Assembly: GCA_030685235.1 (NCBI GenBank)
Contig: MU839112.1
Span: 1-64,000 of the forward strand
Reading direction: 5' to 3'
Origin: Copromyces sp. CBS 386.78
Taxonomy: Eukaryota; Ascomycota; Sordariomycetes; Sordariales; Sordariaceae
DNA: 64,000 bases
The notes under the pieces are model-generated. The model worked only from the letters and a program-made list of their open reading frames with translations. It was not told where the DNA came from and made no database searches. Made by a program: the position numbers and the translations under genes. The number at the start of each line of letters is the position of its first letter. Position 1 is the first letter of the stretch. Of the stretch, positions 10,837 to 21,634 are shown in pieces.

Positions 10837-11424
10837 TACGGAGGCTTATATGTTCAACTGTATTCTACCCCACCCAAACACTTGGCACTACTTGCTAGGT
10901 TATAGAATTATACCGGGGTCGTACGATAAAACCATTTGCTTTTTCAGCGCTTTGGCAATTCCTTAGCGACTTTTGAGCAGCGAAAATGACCGAATTTTTT
11001 TTCTTTACTAATAACCCTAACCCTAAAATAAAAAGGGTATTAAAATAATTATTATTTCCTTCTGGTTATTTTATACTTAGCCAGAAGTCCGTGTGCTCTA
11101 TATTTAACGAGAAATCTTAATTTAAAAAAATTTGCTGAATAGGTCCTTTTGAAAAAAAAAAATTTAAAAAGAAAAAAATTTTTTTTTTTTTAATTTGAAA
11201 ATAAGAATAAAAACAATATCAAAATAAAATACAAATATATATATAATAAAAAAAAAGGTAAAAATAAATATAATTAGATATATAAAAATAAAATTAAGAA
11301 TAAATATAAAAAAAAAGAAAAAATAAAAGGAAAAATAAAAGAAAAAAGAAAAAGAAAAGAAAAAAAAAAAGAAAAGAAAAAAGAAAAAGAAAAGAAAAAA
11401 AAGAAGAAAAATAAAAAGAAAAAG

Positions 11425-11659
11425 TATTATAGGGTTAGCCTATATTATATATACTAGTAATAGTAGCTCTCTAAAACTACTATTACTATTTCGGTTAATT
11501 AATTGCGGCCTCCCGCTATAAACCTACTAGGGGTTTATAATTCGAGTCCTATAAAAACCTATCTCCTAAATATATTTTTATACTTCTCTTCCTTTCCTCT
11601 CCTCGTATAATTATATATATTTATATTTATACTCAATTTCTCGCCCTCTACCTATAATA
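11425..11659 (+). repeat. 5' LTR of the gypsy element
   Basis: It is 235 bp. It starts TATTATAGG and ends CCTATAATA, which read as RIP-altered TGTTACAGG and CCTGTAACA, the usual TG...CA inverted ends. It contains a TATAAAA promoter-like box at 11550-11556 followed by a pyrimidine-rich start region. Confidence 0.9.
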
Positions 11660-14600
11660 ATTAATTATACCTTTTAACTATTATATTTATAGCGTAAATT
11701 TATTTATCATAATTATTTTCGATTATATATATATAAAGATCGCTTCGTTACAAATTATTAAACCTAATACCCCCCCCCCCCCCCCTTAAACTTTAATAAT
11801 TATAATTATAATAATTATCTAATTAAAATTCTAATATCCTTTTACTAATATATAAAGGAAAATACTTTTTATTTAATAAATAAGAAATCGCCTATTTTTA
11901 ATTACCTTAAACAATCCTAATAATAGACCTTTATTTTAAATAATCCTAATTACGGACTTTCACCTCTCTTTTATTTCGAACGGTTACCTCTTTTTTATTT
12001 TATATTTTATAATAATAGTAATCCCGCCCTTTTCTCCCCTAATAGTAATATTAGTAATAATAATCTTCTTAACCTTTTTATTCCTATTATTAATAATAAT
12101 AATCTATTTAATTTAAAATTATTACATTCCGCTATTAATATTTTTAATAGCGAACTTAATACTATAATTTAGTATATTATACTTTTTAAACTTCCTTAAT
12201 CCGCTATTATAATTCTTATTAATCTTTTCGAAGGATTTAATTAATAAAAAGGATTCCTTATTTTATATAACTATTTCGAAACAACTTCTCTTTTTTCTAA
12301 AGCCCCTACTTTCTAATTTATTATTATACTTTTTAATTACCTTTATTATATTAATTTCGAATATTATAATAATTTTAAAAATAATTTCTAACGTTTTAAA
12401 GAAGAATTTAAAATTACCCGCCAAATAATTAATAACGCCTAATCCAATTTCAATTAAAAGAATTTCGATTATATTAATTTTAAATCCGTTTATAATATTT
12501 TATTCGTAAAATATAATACTTTTAAAATATAAATTTCCTCTTCTTCCCCTATTAATAATATAATTATAAAAATAATTATATCCTTTTCTTTTTACTAAAT
12601 AGTAAAGAACCCGCCTATTTTTATAAATAAGGAAATTAGTAATCCTATTTACAAATATAAAATCTTTAAAGCCTAGCGTTTTTATATTTAATTTTAATAA
12701 AAATACGACGCCGTTTTTTATTCCTTTAAAAATATTAGAATTATTTATATTACTATACTTTTAAAATTTAAAATTTTATCCGGCATTTAAAATAATTTAA
12801 ATATAATTTAATCGGACTCTAATAAAATAAATTAATATTAGAAAATAAGCGTTAAATTTATAAAGTATTTAATCTTTCGTTTCTAGAACATAAATTTCAA
12901 ATTAAATACCGGCCGCTATTTATAAGAATTATATATAAAAAATATATTTTTTATAAATTTCGAATTTAAACTAACTAATTTAATAAATTTCTATAATTTC
13001 AATAATTCAATAAAGGTCTATTATTTCCGGAATAAAATTAATAAATATTTTTATAATACTTTTATTTACTATAACCTTCCTTCTAATAATAATTTTAAAT
13101 GTTAATTCAAAATTTATTATAATATCGCCGGCAATTTTAAAAACGTAAATTATTATTAGAAAATAATAAATTATTTTTTCAATCTTAATAATAATATTAA
13201 TAATAATAATAGTAATAAAGGTCGTTCTAATATTAAACTTTCTATTAATAATATTTTTATTAATTAAAATAATAATAAAATAAATTTAAACGCTATTAAT
13301 TTTATAATTTTTATTTATAAAAATATTTTTAATTAACGTTCTTATAATAGTTTTTATTATTATTATAGTAAGCCCGGTTATATTACCCGTAATTATACCG
13401 CTTTAATTAATTATAATTCTTAAAACCTCTAATATTCTATTAATAAGAAATTAAAAAATAAAGGTTATAATAAAGGTTGTAATTAAAAATAAATCCGTAC
13501 TATTAATATTGTTTTAACTATTTTAATTGCTTTAACCGCCCTTACTAAGCCTACTATTAATAGAAAGTATTATAACGAATAGGAAAACGTTTAACCTCTA
13601 TATATAATTGTATATAAAAGTTTAATTAGGTTATATTTAAGAAACAAATTTTAAATTCTATAGAATTAGAAGGTTTAAAGGAAATTAAAATTTAATTATT
13701 AAATAATTCTACTTTTTTAAATTTAATACTTTTATTTTCTTATATTATAACCTATTCGTATAAAAATTATTATATTACCTTTTTTAATAATAATTATTCT
13801 ATTTTTATATTTATTAATTACTTTTTTATTATTAAAAATAACTTTTCCCATTTTTAATTATTAAAAATAAAAAAGTTCGTTTTTACTAATAAAATAATTA
13901 AAAATATTATTTTTAAAAGAATAATAATTAAATTCCGGATTAATTATTATAAAGAGACTATTATTTTTTTAATTTATAATATTTTTAAGAAGCATTTAAT
14001 TATTTTAAGCTTCCTATAAATATAATATTATCAGTTAAAAATCAATTACAAATAATATAATATATATTTTAACTATACTACCTACCGAAGCCGCTACTTA
14101 CTAATAAATTTCTTTAAATACTAAATAATAATATTTAGAACCCTTATTAACCGGATTTCGGTAGCCTCCATTTGCTAAATGCTTATCCTACTAATTAAAA
14201 AAGGAGAAATTAAATCTCCTTCTCTAATTATTAAAAAGGAAGAAATTAAATTTCGCCTTCTAATTATTAAAAAAGAAAAAATTAAAAAAATTATAATAGA
14301 GCCCGCTCTAAAATTTTTATCCGCTCTTAAATTCCTTCCTACTATTATTAAATTTAAAATTAATTTTAAAACCGATTATTATACGGTCCTTACTCTTATT
14401 TAAACGCTAATAGCCTAAAGGGCTAAATTTAAAATCGTTATTACCAGTACTACTACTTTCTTTATTAAAATTAAAAACTCCGTACTTTATAAACCTTATA
14501 TATATATAAATAGCCGCCACGTTTTAATTAGCGTAAATCGCCCCTAATACTGCTACCTTTATAAATTTAATTATAAATTTAATTCTAATAATATTAAAAT

Positions 14601-17600
14601 ACTTAATATAATTATATTTAATTTTATTTATAAAAAGGAATAATTATAACCGTATATTATAAATTACGCCGAAATTAAAAAATTAGCGGCTATAACGGAT
14701 CTTTAAAATTTAAATTTAATTAAGGAAATAATTAATAATATTATAAAGGATAATAGAAGGAAATATAAAGAAAATTTACCTTCCGTACTTTATAATTTTA
14801 TTAATACAATAATTGATATTTATACTTTAGAAGATACTTATAAAGTTATAATCCTAATTAAAGTAGTCAATTTTATTAGGAACTTCGAAACTGATACGCC
14901 CGTATATAAAGAAATTATTTAATAAATATATTTAATTAAAATTAATAATAAAAATATAAAGAAATTTCTTAATAAAATAAATTGGCCGCTAAAAATTAAG
15001 GAGGAAACATATTAAAATTTTAAACCGTTTTAAAGGACGGAAATATATTAGCGAAATCGCCGCTTTTTTACCCTCGCTAATAGAAGAAATCCCTTTTTAT
15101 CGTTCGTATAATTATAAGATCAAATTATAGTTAGGAGAATAACCTCTTAATATATAGCTTCGATATATATTACCTATAAAAGTAATTATTATTAAAAAGT
15201 AAATTAATAATAATTTAAGGAAGAAATTTATCTGGCCGTTATAATTTACGGCCGCTTCCCCCCTTTTACAAATTAAAAAACCCGGAGGTAAAATTTATAT
15301 TTATATAGATTATTATAGTATTAATAACGTTATATTAAAAATACATTATTTATTACCGCTAATTAAAGAAACTTTTAATATAATTTATAAAATAAAGATC
15401 TTTACGAAATTCGATATTATCGTTATATTTAATAAAATCTATATTAAAAAAGGGTATAAATAGTTTACCGCTTTTATTACCCGCTTTAACTTCTATAAAT
15501 CTATTATATATCCTTTCGGTTTATAAAGTACGCCGGGAACTTTTTAAAATTATATTAATAACGTTCTATATAATATTTTTTACATTTATACTACTATTTA
15601 TTTTAATAATATTTTAATTTATTTATTATAAGGTTAGCCTATATTATATATATTAATAATAATAGTTCTCTAAAATTATTATTACTATTTCGATTAATTA
15701 GTTGTAGCTTCCCCCTATAGACTTACTAATTTATAATTCGAGTCCTATAAAGTTTATTTCCCGAATATACTTCTATACTTCTCTTCCTTTCCTCTCCTCG
15801 TATAATTATATATATTTATATTTATACTTAACTTTTCGCACTCTACCCGTAATATTATTTTAATAACGAAAAAAAATATAAAAAATATATTAAAAAAATC
15901 TTATAAAAAATAATTAAATTAAAGCTCTAAATTAATATTAATAAATACGAATTCTATATATAACGAATTAAATATTTAAATTTTATTATTATTTTAAGAG
16001 GTTTCGAAATAGATTTAGAAAAGGTCTTTATAATTACAATATAGGAAGTTCTAAATTCTAAAAGGTCGTTTCAACCCTTTTTAAAATTCGCTAATTTCTA
16101 CCATTATTTTATTAAATATTTTTCTATTATCGCTAGCCCATTATATAAATTAATTAAGAAAATAGCGGGATAAGAATAGGAAGAACAATACTAAAAATCT
16201 TTCGAAATATTAAAGAAGGCTTTTACGAGCGGACCCGTACTTCGGATTTATAATTAATTAAAATAGACCGTCGTAAAAATAAATACTTCTAATTAAATAT
16301 ATAGAAGTATATTATTATAATATAATAATAATAATATTCTTTACCCTATTACCTACTTTAACTAACAATATTCTTTAATTGAATATAATTATAATATTTA
16401 TAATAAAGAATTATTCGCTATTATTAAAGTTTTAAAAGAGTAGCGCCCCGAATTCGAAGGGGTTTAATAATTATTTAAAATCCTTATAAATTATAAAACT
16501 TTAAAGACCTTTATAATTAATAAATAATTAATTCCCCACTATATATAATAGTCCTATTTCCTTTCCCAATTTAATTTTATAATTAAATACTAACCGGGCT
16601 TATTATAAATACGCCCTAACACCTTAAACAAAAAATTAAAGGACTTACTTAAGGACGAAACTAATAAATAACTATTAATTAAAAATAAGGTTTTACTCAA
16701 TTACAATATTTTGTAAAATGGAATTTTTATTTTAGAAAATAAAAAGGAAATTATTAATATTAAAACCGAATATATTTATAACTTAAAAATAATAAATAAT
16801 AAATCTATTAATAATTTAATTACAGAGAATTATAAAAAGTCGGTATTTTTATAAAATTTACTTATTTACTTATTAAACCCTAATCGTTATACGTAATTTA
16901 AAAAAGTAAAAGATTATTTAAAGAAAATATTTTTCGTTAAATATAAGGTAATATAAGGACGAATATATTTTCGAAGTACTATTATTATTAACTTTAATAA
17001 TATTAAACTTTAATTTTAATTCTTCCGCTATATATATAATTCGCTATTCATTAATTACCCGGGTTATAAAAAAAACTTATTCGTTATTTTCTTAATCTTT
17101 CTTCTAACTAAAGATATTTAATATTATTAAAGCTTACTATAAAACCTATTTATTATATATTAAATTTAAATTATTATAATACTCCCTTTATAAATTCCTA
17201 AAATTACTAATAGTACCCTTCGCTCTATAAAAAAATATTTCTATAAATTATATTACCCCTTTAATACCCTACGTATATTAGGAATAAGAATTTAAATATA
17301 TAATCGTCGTTATTAATTACCTAACAAAAATATAATATTTTATTCTTATAATTAGTTTTATAGCCGAAAAACTAGTAAATTAATTTATTAAAAAGATTTA
17401 TAATATTTACGGTTTACCGGACTCTATTATATTAAATTATAGCTCCTAATTTATTTTACAATTCTAAAGAATTTTATCCTCCCGCTTAAAAATAATTTTC
17501 AAACCTTCTTCTATATTCTACTTAATTACTAATAGCTAAATAAAATATATTAATATAAAAATAAAAAAATATTTTTATTTTTATATTGATTAAATATAAA

Positions 17601-18575
17601 ATAATTAAATAAATTAATTCCTAATTATAAAATTTATTAATAATAATTTAATTTTTAAAATAATAAAAGTATTTCTTTTCTTTATTAACTATAATTTCCA
17701 CCTTCGAATAAATATTAAATTAATAAAATTATATCTACTAAATTTATTAGTTTAATAATAAATAAAATATTTCAAAACTAACGAAGTAGCCAATTATTTT
17801 AAAAAAGTATTAGAATATATTATAGATTAAGTAAAATAAATTTAATAATAATATAAAGCCAACGCTAATATTCGACGAATAAATACCCTAAAGTATAAAG
17901 CGGGAAATAAAGGCCTATTTAATATAGAGAATTTTAATACCGGCCGCCTATATATAAAATTTACTCCCATTTATAAAAACCTATTCGAAATTATTAAAGC
18001 GAATAATTATAAAATTACGTTTAAATTCTCTATTAATATAAAATATAACCCAACTTTCTATATTAATAAAATTAAACTATAAATTAAAATAAATATTCTA
18101 AGATAATTAGAAGTATAAAAGGACGTTCGTACAAACTAAAATTATAATATAAAAAAGATTAATAATAAAAAGGATTTAATAAAACAAGATTTTATTAAAA
18201 TTAACGGCTATTATAAAGTAACTAACGGTTATTAAAAATATTTCGTCGTTTAAATACTATTTTATTAATTTTTATAATAACTACGTACTAATATAATTAT
18301 ATCCCTTAATATAATATAATAATTTTATAAAGTATATCCAAAAGTTCTAATACCCTTAAATTAATTGGCAACGGAGCGGAAGCAAAGGAGGATACTAAAA
18401 GAGGAAGAATTAACTATAAAAGTAGAGACTCCGCTAATAAAGTACGAAAAGAGGAAGAAATCGTTATAATTAACAATTATAAAAAATTTTTATAATTAAA
18501 CTAAATATTTAATAGGGTTATCTATTATTTTATATAATTTTAATTAACTATATAACTTCTTTTAAATAAGGGTAA
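11660..18575 (+). pseudogene. gag-pol remnant of the gypsy element
   Basis: Translation of the plus strand shows family landmarks despite many stops. A gag zinc knuckle lies near 13345-13400, where Cys codons have become Tyr (SKPGYITRNY for a CCHC knuckle). Reverse transcriptase lies near 15281-15623 (PGGK..IDYYSINNV, then TKFDIIVIFNKI, then YFNNILIY where active elements have YLDDILIY). The frame resumes after the solo LTR with the RT thumb and RNase H near 15860-16330 (KFANFYHYFIKYFS, KKAFTSGPVLR). The integrase core lies near 17235-17560 (GLPDSIILNYSS). Stops are mainly TAG/TAA where the family has Trp or Gln. It cannot encode functional protein. Confidence 0.88.
15624..15854 (+). repeat. 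Solo LTR inserted inside the reverse transcriptase
   Basis: This is a 231-bp copy of the same LTR family (starts TATTATAAGG, ends CCCGTAATA). It is flanked by a 5-bp duplication TTATT (15619-15623 and 15855-15859). Removing it together with one duplication restores the reading frame across the catalytic YxDD region of the host element, so it is a later insertion that lost its body by LTR-LTR recombination. Confidence 0.88.
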
Positions 18576-18810
18576 TATTATAAAGTTAATTTATATTATA
18601 TATATTAGTAATAATAATTCTTAAAAAGTATTATTACTATTTCAATTAATTAATTGCAGCTTCCCGCTATAAATTTACTAGGGGTTTATAATTCGAATCC
18701 TATAAAAGCCTATCTCCCGAATATACTTCTATACTTCTCTTCCTTTCCTCTCCTCGTACAATTACGTATATCTATATTTATACTCAACCTCTCGCCCTCT
18801 ACCTGTAATA
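18576..18810 (+). repeat. 3' LTR of the gypsy element
   Basis: It is 235 bp, the same length as the 5' LTR. It starts TATTATAAAG and ends CCTGTAATA, and it is preceded by a purine-rich AAATAAGGG tract that fits a polypurine primer. Its differences from the 5' LTR are mainly transitions. Confidence 0.9.
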
Positions 18811-19246
18811 AAAAGAAAAAGAAGAAAATATAAATATAAAAATAAAATAATATAAAAGGAAAAATTAAAATTAAAATTTAAATAAAAATAATATTTCCTT
18901 AGGCGGAGTTTAATTATACCTACGGAAAATAATAAAATACCTATTTACCCAAACTAGGAAATATTATTTTTAAATTCTTTAAAATATCCTAAATTTAAAT
19001 ATAAATATCTTAGTTTTTTTTATGTTTATTTATTTTTATTTTTATTTTTATTAATTTTTTTATTTTTAATTTTAAATTTTATTTATTTTCTTATTTTTAT
19101 TTTTATTCTTCTTTTTCGTTTTCTTTTTATCTTTATTTTTCTTTTTCTTTTTCTTTTTCCTTTTATTTTTATTTTTATTTTTATTTTTATTTTTATCTTT
19201 AATTTTATTTTTCCTTTTCTTTTTCTTTTTATTTTGCTTTTTCCTT

Positions 19247-19277
<31 letters not shown>

Positions 19278-19577
19278 CCAAATTTTTTTTTTTTTTTTTT
19301 TCCCCAAGACCTATTCGGCAAATTTTTTTAAACTAGGATTTCTCATTAAATCGAGTGCGCACGGACCTCTGGCCAGGTGCAAAATAACCGCGAAGAAAAG
19401 GCGGTCATTTTGATATCCTTTTTATTTTCAGGGTTAGGGTTAAGCGAGAGCGCGAAACCGAGGATGTGAACGTAAGATTGCGAGGTTACAAAGTACAAAT
19501 AGATTTGGGGTGTGACAATAAAACACCTGCCAGGTGGAAAGTGGGGTAGAATACAATTGAACATATAAGCCTCCGTA

Positions 19578-20307
19578 CAAGCCCCTCCCTCCCTGCCCCG
19601 TAAACTCCTCCTCCTCCTCCACACGCATCGCGTGGGCTTCCATTTGCTAGCCCGGATTGGCCGCCCCGACAACGCTGCAAAGTCTCCACCCCGACTAGGT
19701 AATAATTCCCGTCTGGCCTGGGTGGAGACTGGTTTGGGACCTCATCTAAACAGACTCACCCAGGTTCATAACAAGTCAAACTGAATGATTTGAAGCTTCT
19801 CACGATCACGTTCCCCCGCCGGTCTGCATCGCTGCCGTGAACTGCATCCTCCTTTTCTTCCTTCCCCTTCCCGTCCGTCTGCCAGCTGCTGCCGCATTTC
19901 ATCCGTAACGTTCGGTTGCATCTCGGCTCGCTTCAGTAGCAGCGAGGTCTTCTGTGGAGCCTGCTGCTTGCTTCTGCTTCTGCTTCCATTTCCACCTCAC
20001 TTCCTGCACTGCTCGTCAGCTGCCGCCTCACGCACGTCGCCAGTCCTTACCCTTGGGCTCATAATTTCTCCATCATCCCGTCGAGGGTCGTCCTTCACTT
20101 ACATTATTACCCTTTCGCCTTTTCAGCACACCACATCGCTCCTTCTCTGCTGCTGCTGCTGCTGCTACTACCGACGACGACAACGACGACGACGACGAAA
20201 TAACACACACCGACAGACATCACCATCACCACACTCAACACCAAAACCACTATTAATATCGTTACCAGCAACACTTTTAAATCGATTTACATGCGCCATC
20301 CGCCATC
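19578..20307 (+). other. Upstream region and leader of the PH-domain gene
   Basis: The region is GC-normal directly outside the transposon. It begins with the right CAAGCC duplication (19578-19583). The leader is pyrimidine rich and carries a (CTG)n run at 20147-20166 and a GAC/CGA-rich run at about 20170-20198. Confidence 0.6.
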
Positions 20308-20311
20308 ATGA
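20291..20311 (+). promoter_or_regulatory. Six-codon uORF overlapping the PH-gene start
   Basis: ATG at 20291 opens a six-codon frame (MRHPPS). Its stop TGA at 20309-20311 overlaps the main ATG at 20308 in the arrangement ATGA. Ribosomes translating the uORF would terminate on the main start, a layout that allows reinitiation control. This assumes the transcript starts upstream of 20291. Confidence 0.6.
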
Positions 20312-21634
20312 CCGAAATGTACACCCAGCCTTCGGCCTCTTCGGCTACCGCCTCACCTCAAGGCCGCCGCGTCAGCGTCGCCATCCCTCCTTCGTCCATC
20401 GCCATGCCGCCTCCATCCACAGCTGCCCGCCTAAGGAGTCATCTTGCCGGCGAGACGTATTCGCCTGTCAACCAGAACGGAAGCTTCGAGTTTGACCGTG
20501 TTATCAAGAGCGGATATGTGCAGAAGCGCACCTCAAAAACCAAGGTACGTCTTTGGCCTATTATGGGGATGGTTTAGTGCTGGGCTGTATCTCACCGTTG
20601 CGGTACAGGCTTGGAGGACTATTTATCTCGTCTTGCGCCCAAACACTCTGTCCATCTACAAATCGGACAAGGAAGAGAAGCTTCGACACAAAATCTACCT
20701 GTCTGATCTGACAGCCGTCACTTTCCTCAAAGACCCGAAGCAGAAACGCCCAAATGTCTTTGGCCTATTTTCGCCAGCAAAGAACTTTCATTTCCAAGCT
20801 CCGACTTTGCAGGATGCCCAGGAGTGGGTGGACTTGATCAGGAAGGATGCCAGGATAGAGGAGGAAGAGGAGGAGCTTTTCTTGGCCAGCCCACTTCCCC
20901 GACGACAATCCGACCTCAACTACGACGCCGCCGCCGCCGATCGGGAACGACTTGCTTCGAGCTCACCGGAACCCCTAGAGCCTCCTGTACGGATCCTGGC
21001 ATCTCCTGACGGAAGACGTCCATCAGCCATTGAATCATCGGGAATGTCGGGAACAGAGCTTGCGTCGCATTCCGACTTCTCCGATTCCGATTTCCAACGG
21101 ATACCGGGCCCAACAATAGAAAGCTTGACTGCGCGATCTCAATCCGTATCACAAGCACGAGTACGAGCAGCACAGGCACAGGGTGCCGCCATGACCCCAG
21201 GAGCGATGAACATTAGCCAATCCAGCGGCATCAACCTCGAGCAAGACCCAGATCGGATTATTTGGCAGGGATGGTTGCGATTCCTCCGCAGTAAACGCGG
21301 CGTCAAGCAATGGAAGAAATCATGGGCTGTCTTACGACCAAGGAATCTCATTCTGTACAAGGACGAATCCGAGTACTCGGTTCTCTTCGTCGTCGCTTTC
21401 TCGTCAATCGTCAACGTTGTAGACATCGATCCGCTGAGCAAGTCCAAGGCCCATTGCCTGCAAATCATCACGGACGAGAAGAGCTATCGGTTTTGCGCCC
21501 AGAATGAGGAGGAGCTCGTTCATTGTCTGGGTGCTTTCAAAAGCTTGTTGGCAAAAAGGAGGGAATTGGAGTCGAAAGCGGCGGCGTCGACAGCGAATGC
21601 TACCACCGACCATCACCCTCGCCCGTCTGCATGA
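20308..21634 (+). CDS. Tandem PH-domain protein (Opy1-like)
   Basis: Exons 20308-20544 and 20609-21634 give 420 aa. The 64-nt intron has a GTACGT donor and a TACAG acceptor. PH domain 1 covers about residues 66-165 (IKSGYVQKR.. AWRTIYLVLRP.. FHFQAPTLQDAQEWVDLIRK). PH domain 2 covers about residues 294-392 (WQGWLRFLRSKRGVKQWKKSWAVLRP.. SYRFCAQNEEELVHCLGAFKSLL). Between them is an acidic, Ser-rich linker with an EEEEEE stretch near residue 171. Tandem PH proteins of this size in fungi, such as yeast Opy1, bind phosphoinositides at the plasma membrane and modulate lipid or MAPK signalling. Lipid specificity cannot be read from the sequence. The intron lies inside PH1. Confidence 0.88.

Larger units (their letters stand above)
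11425..18810 (+). mobile_element. RIP-degraded Ty3/gypsy LTR retrotransposon
   Basis: The unit is 7386 bp with two 235-bp LTRs and a 5-bp target duplication AAAAG (11420-11424 and 18811-18815). Gene order gag, reverse transcriptase, RNase H, integrase is that of Ty3/gypsy. The body is strongly AT biased, and codons for Trp, Gln and Arg are often stops. It sits inside the TIR element at 10837-19577 and is itself interrupted at 15624. Confidence 0.9.
10837..19577. mobile_element. TIR (foldback/MITE-like) element split by a nested retrotransposon
   Basis: The two ends are inverted copies. TACGGAGGCTTATATG begins at 10837 and its reverse complement ends at 19577; the outermost 37 bp differ at one site. 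Further inward, both arms carry a CCCTAACCCT motif followed by AATAAAAAGG (11013-11040 and, inverted, about 19415-19443). They then share a roughly 110-bp block (11075-11160 versus about 19310-19395, inverted) in which differences are mostly C/T or G/A transitions, and then A-rich low-complexity tracts. The flanks carry the direct repeat CAAGCC. Without the nested gypsy element the unit is 588 + 762 = 1350 bp. I find no transposase in the arms, so it is probably non-autonomous. The superfamily is unknown. Confidence 0.75.

Noticed and set aside
11500..11560. tRNA-like B box in the LTRs (TTCGAGTCC)
   Set aside because: All three copies are in LTRs with matching ends and target duplications. 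No cloverleaf could be drawn, so it is LTR sequence and not a tRNA or SINE.
14179..14403. Plus-strand ORF of 74 aa inside the AT-rich block
   Set aside because: It lies inside the RIP-mutated gag-pol region and is a chance gap between RIP stops.
19072..19281. Lysine-rich minus-strand ORF
   Set aside because: It is a simple A/T-rich tract inside the TIR-element arm. Its only residues are Lys, Asn and similar low-complexity codons, and it is not a gene.
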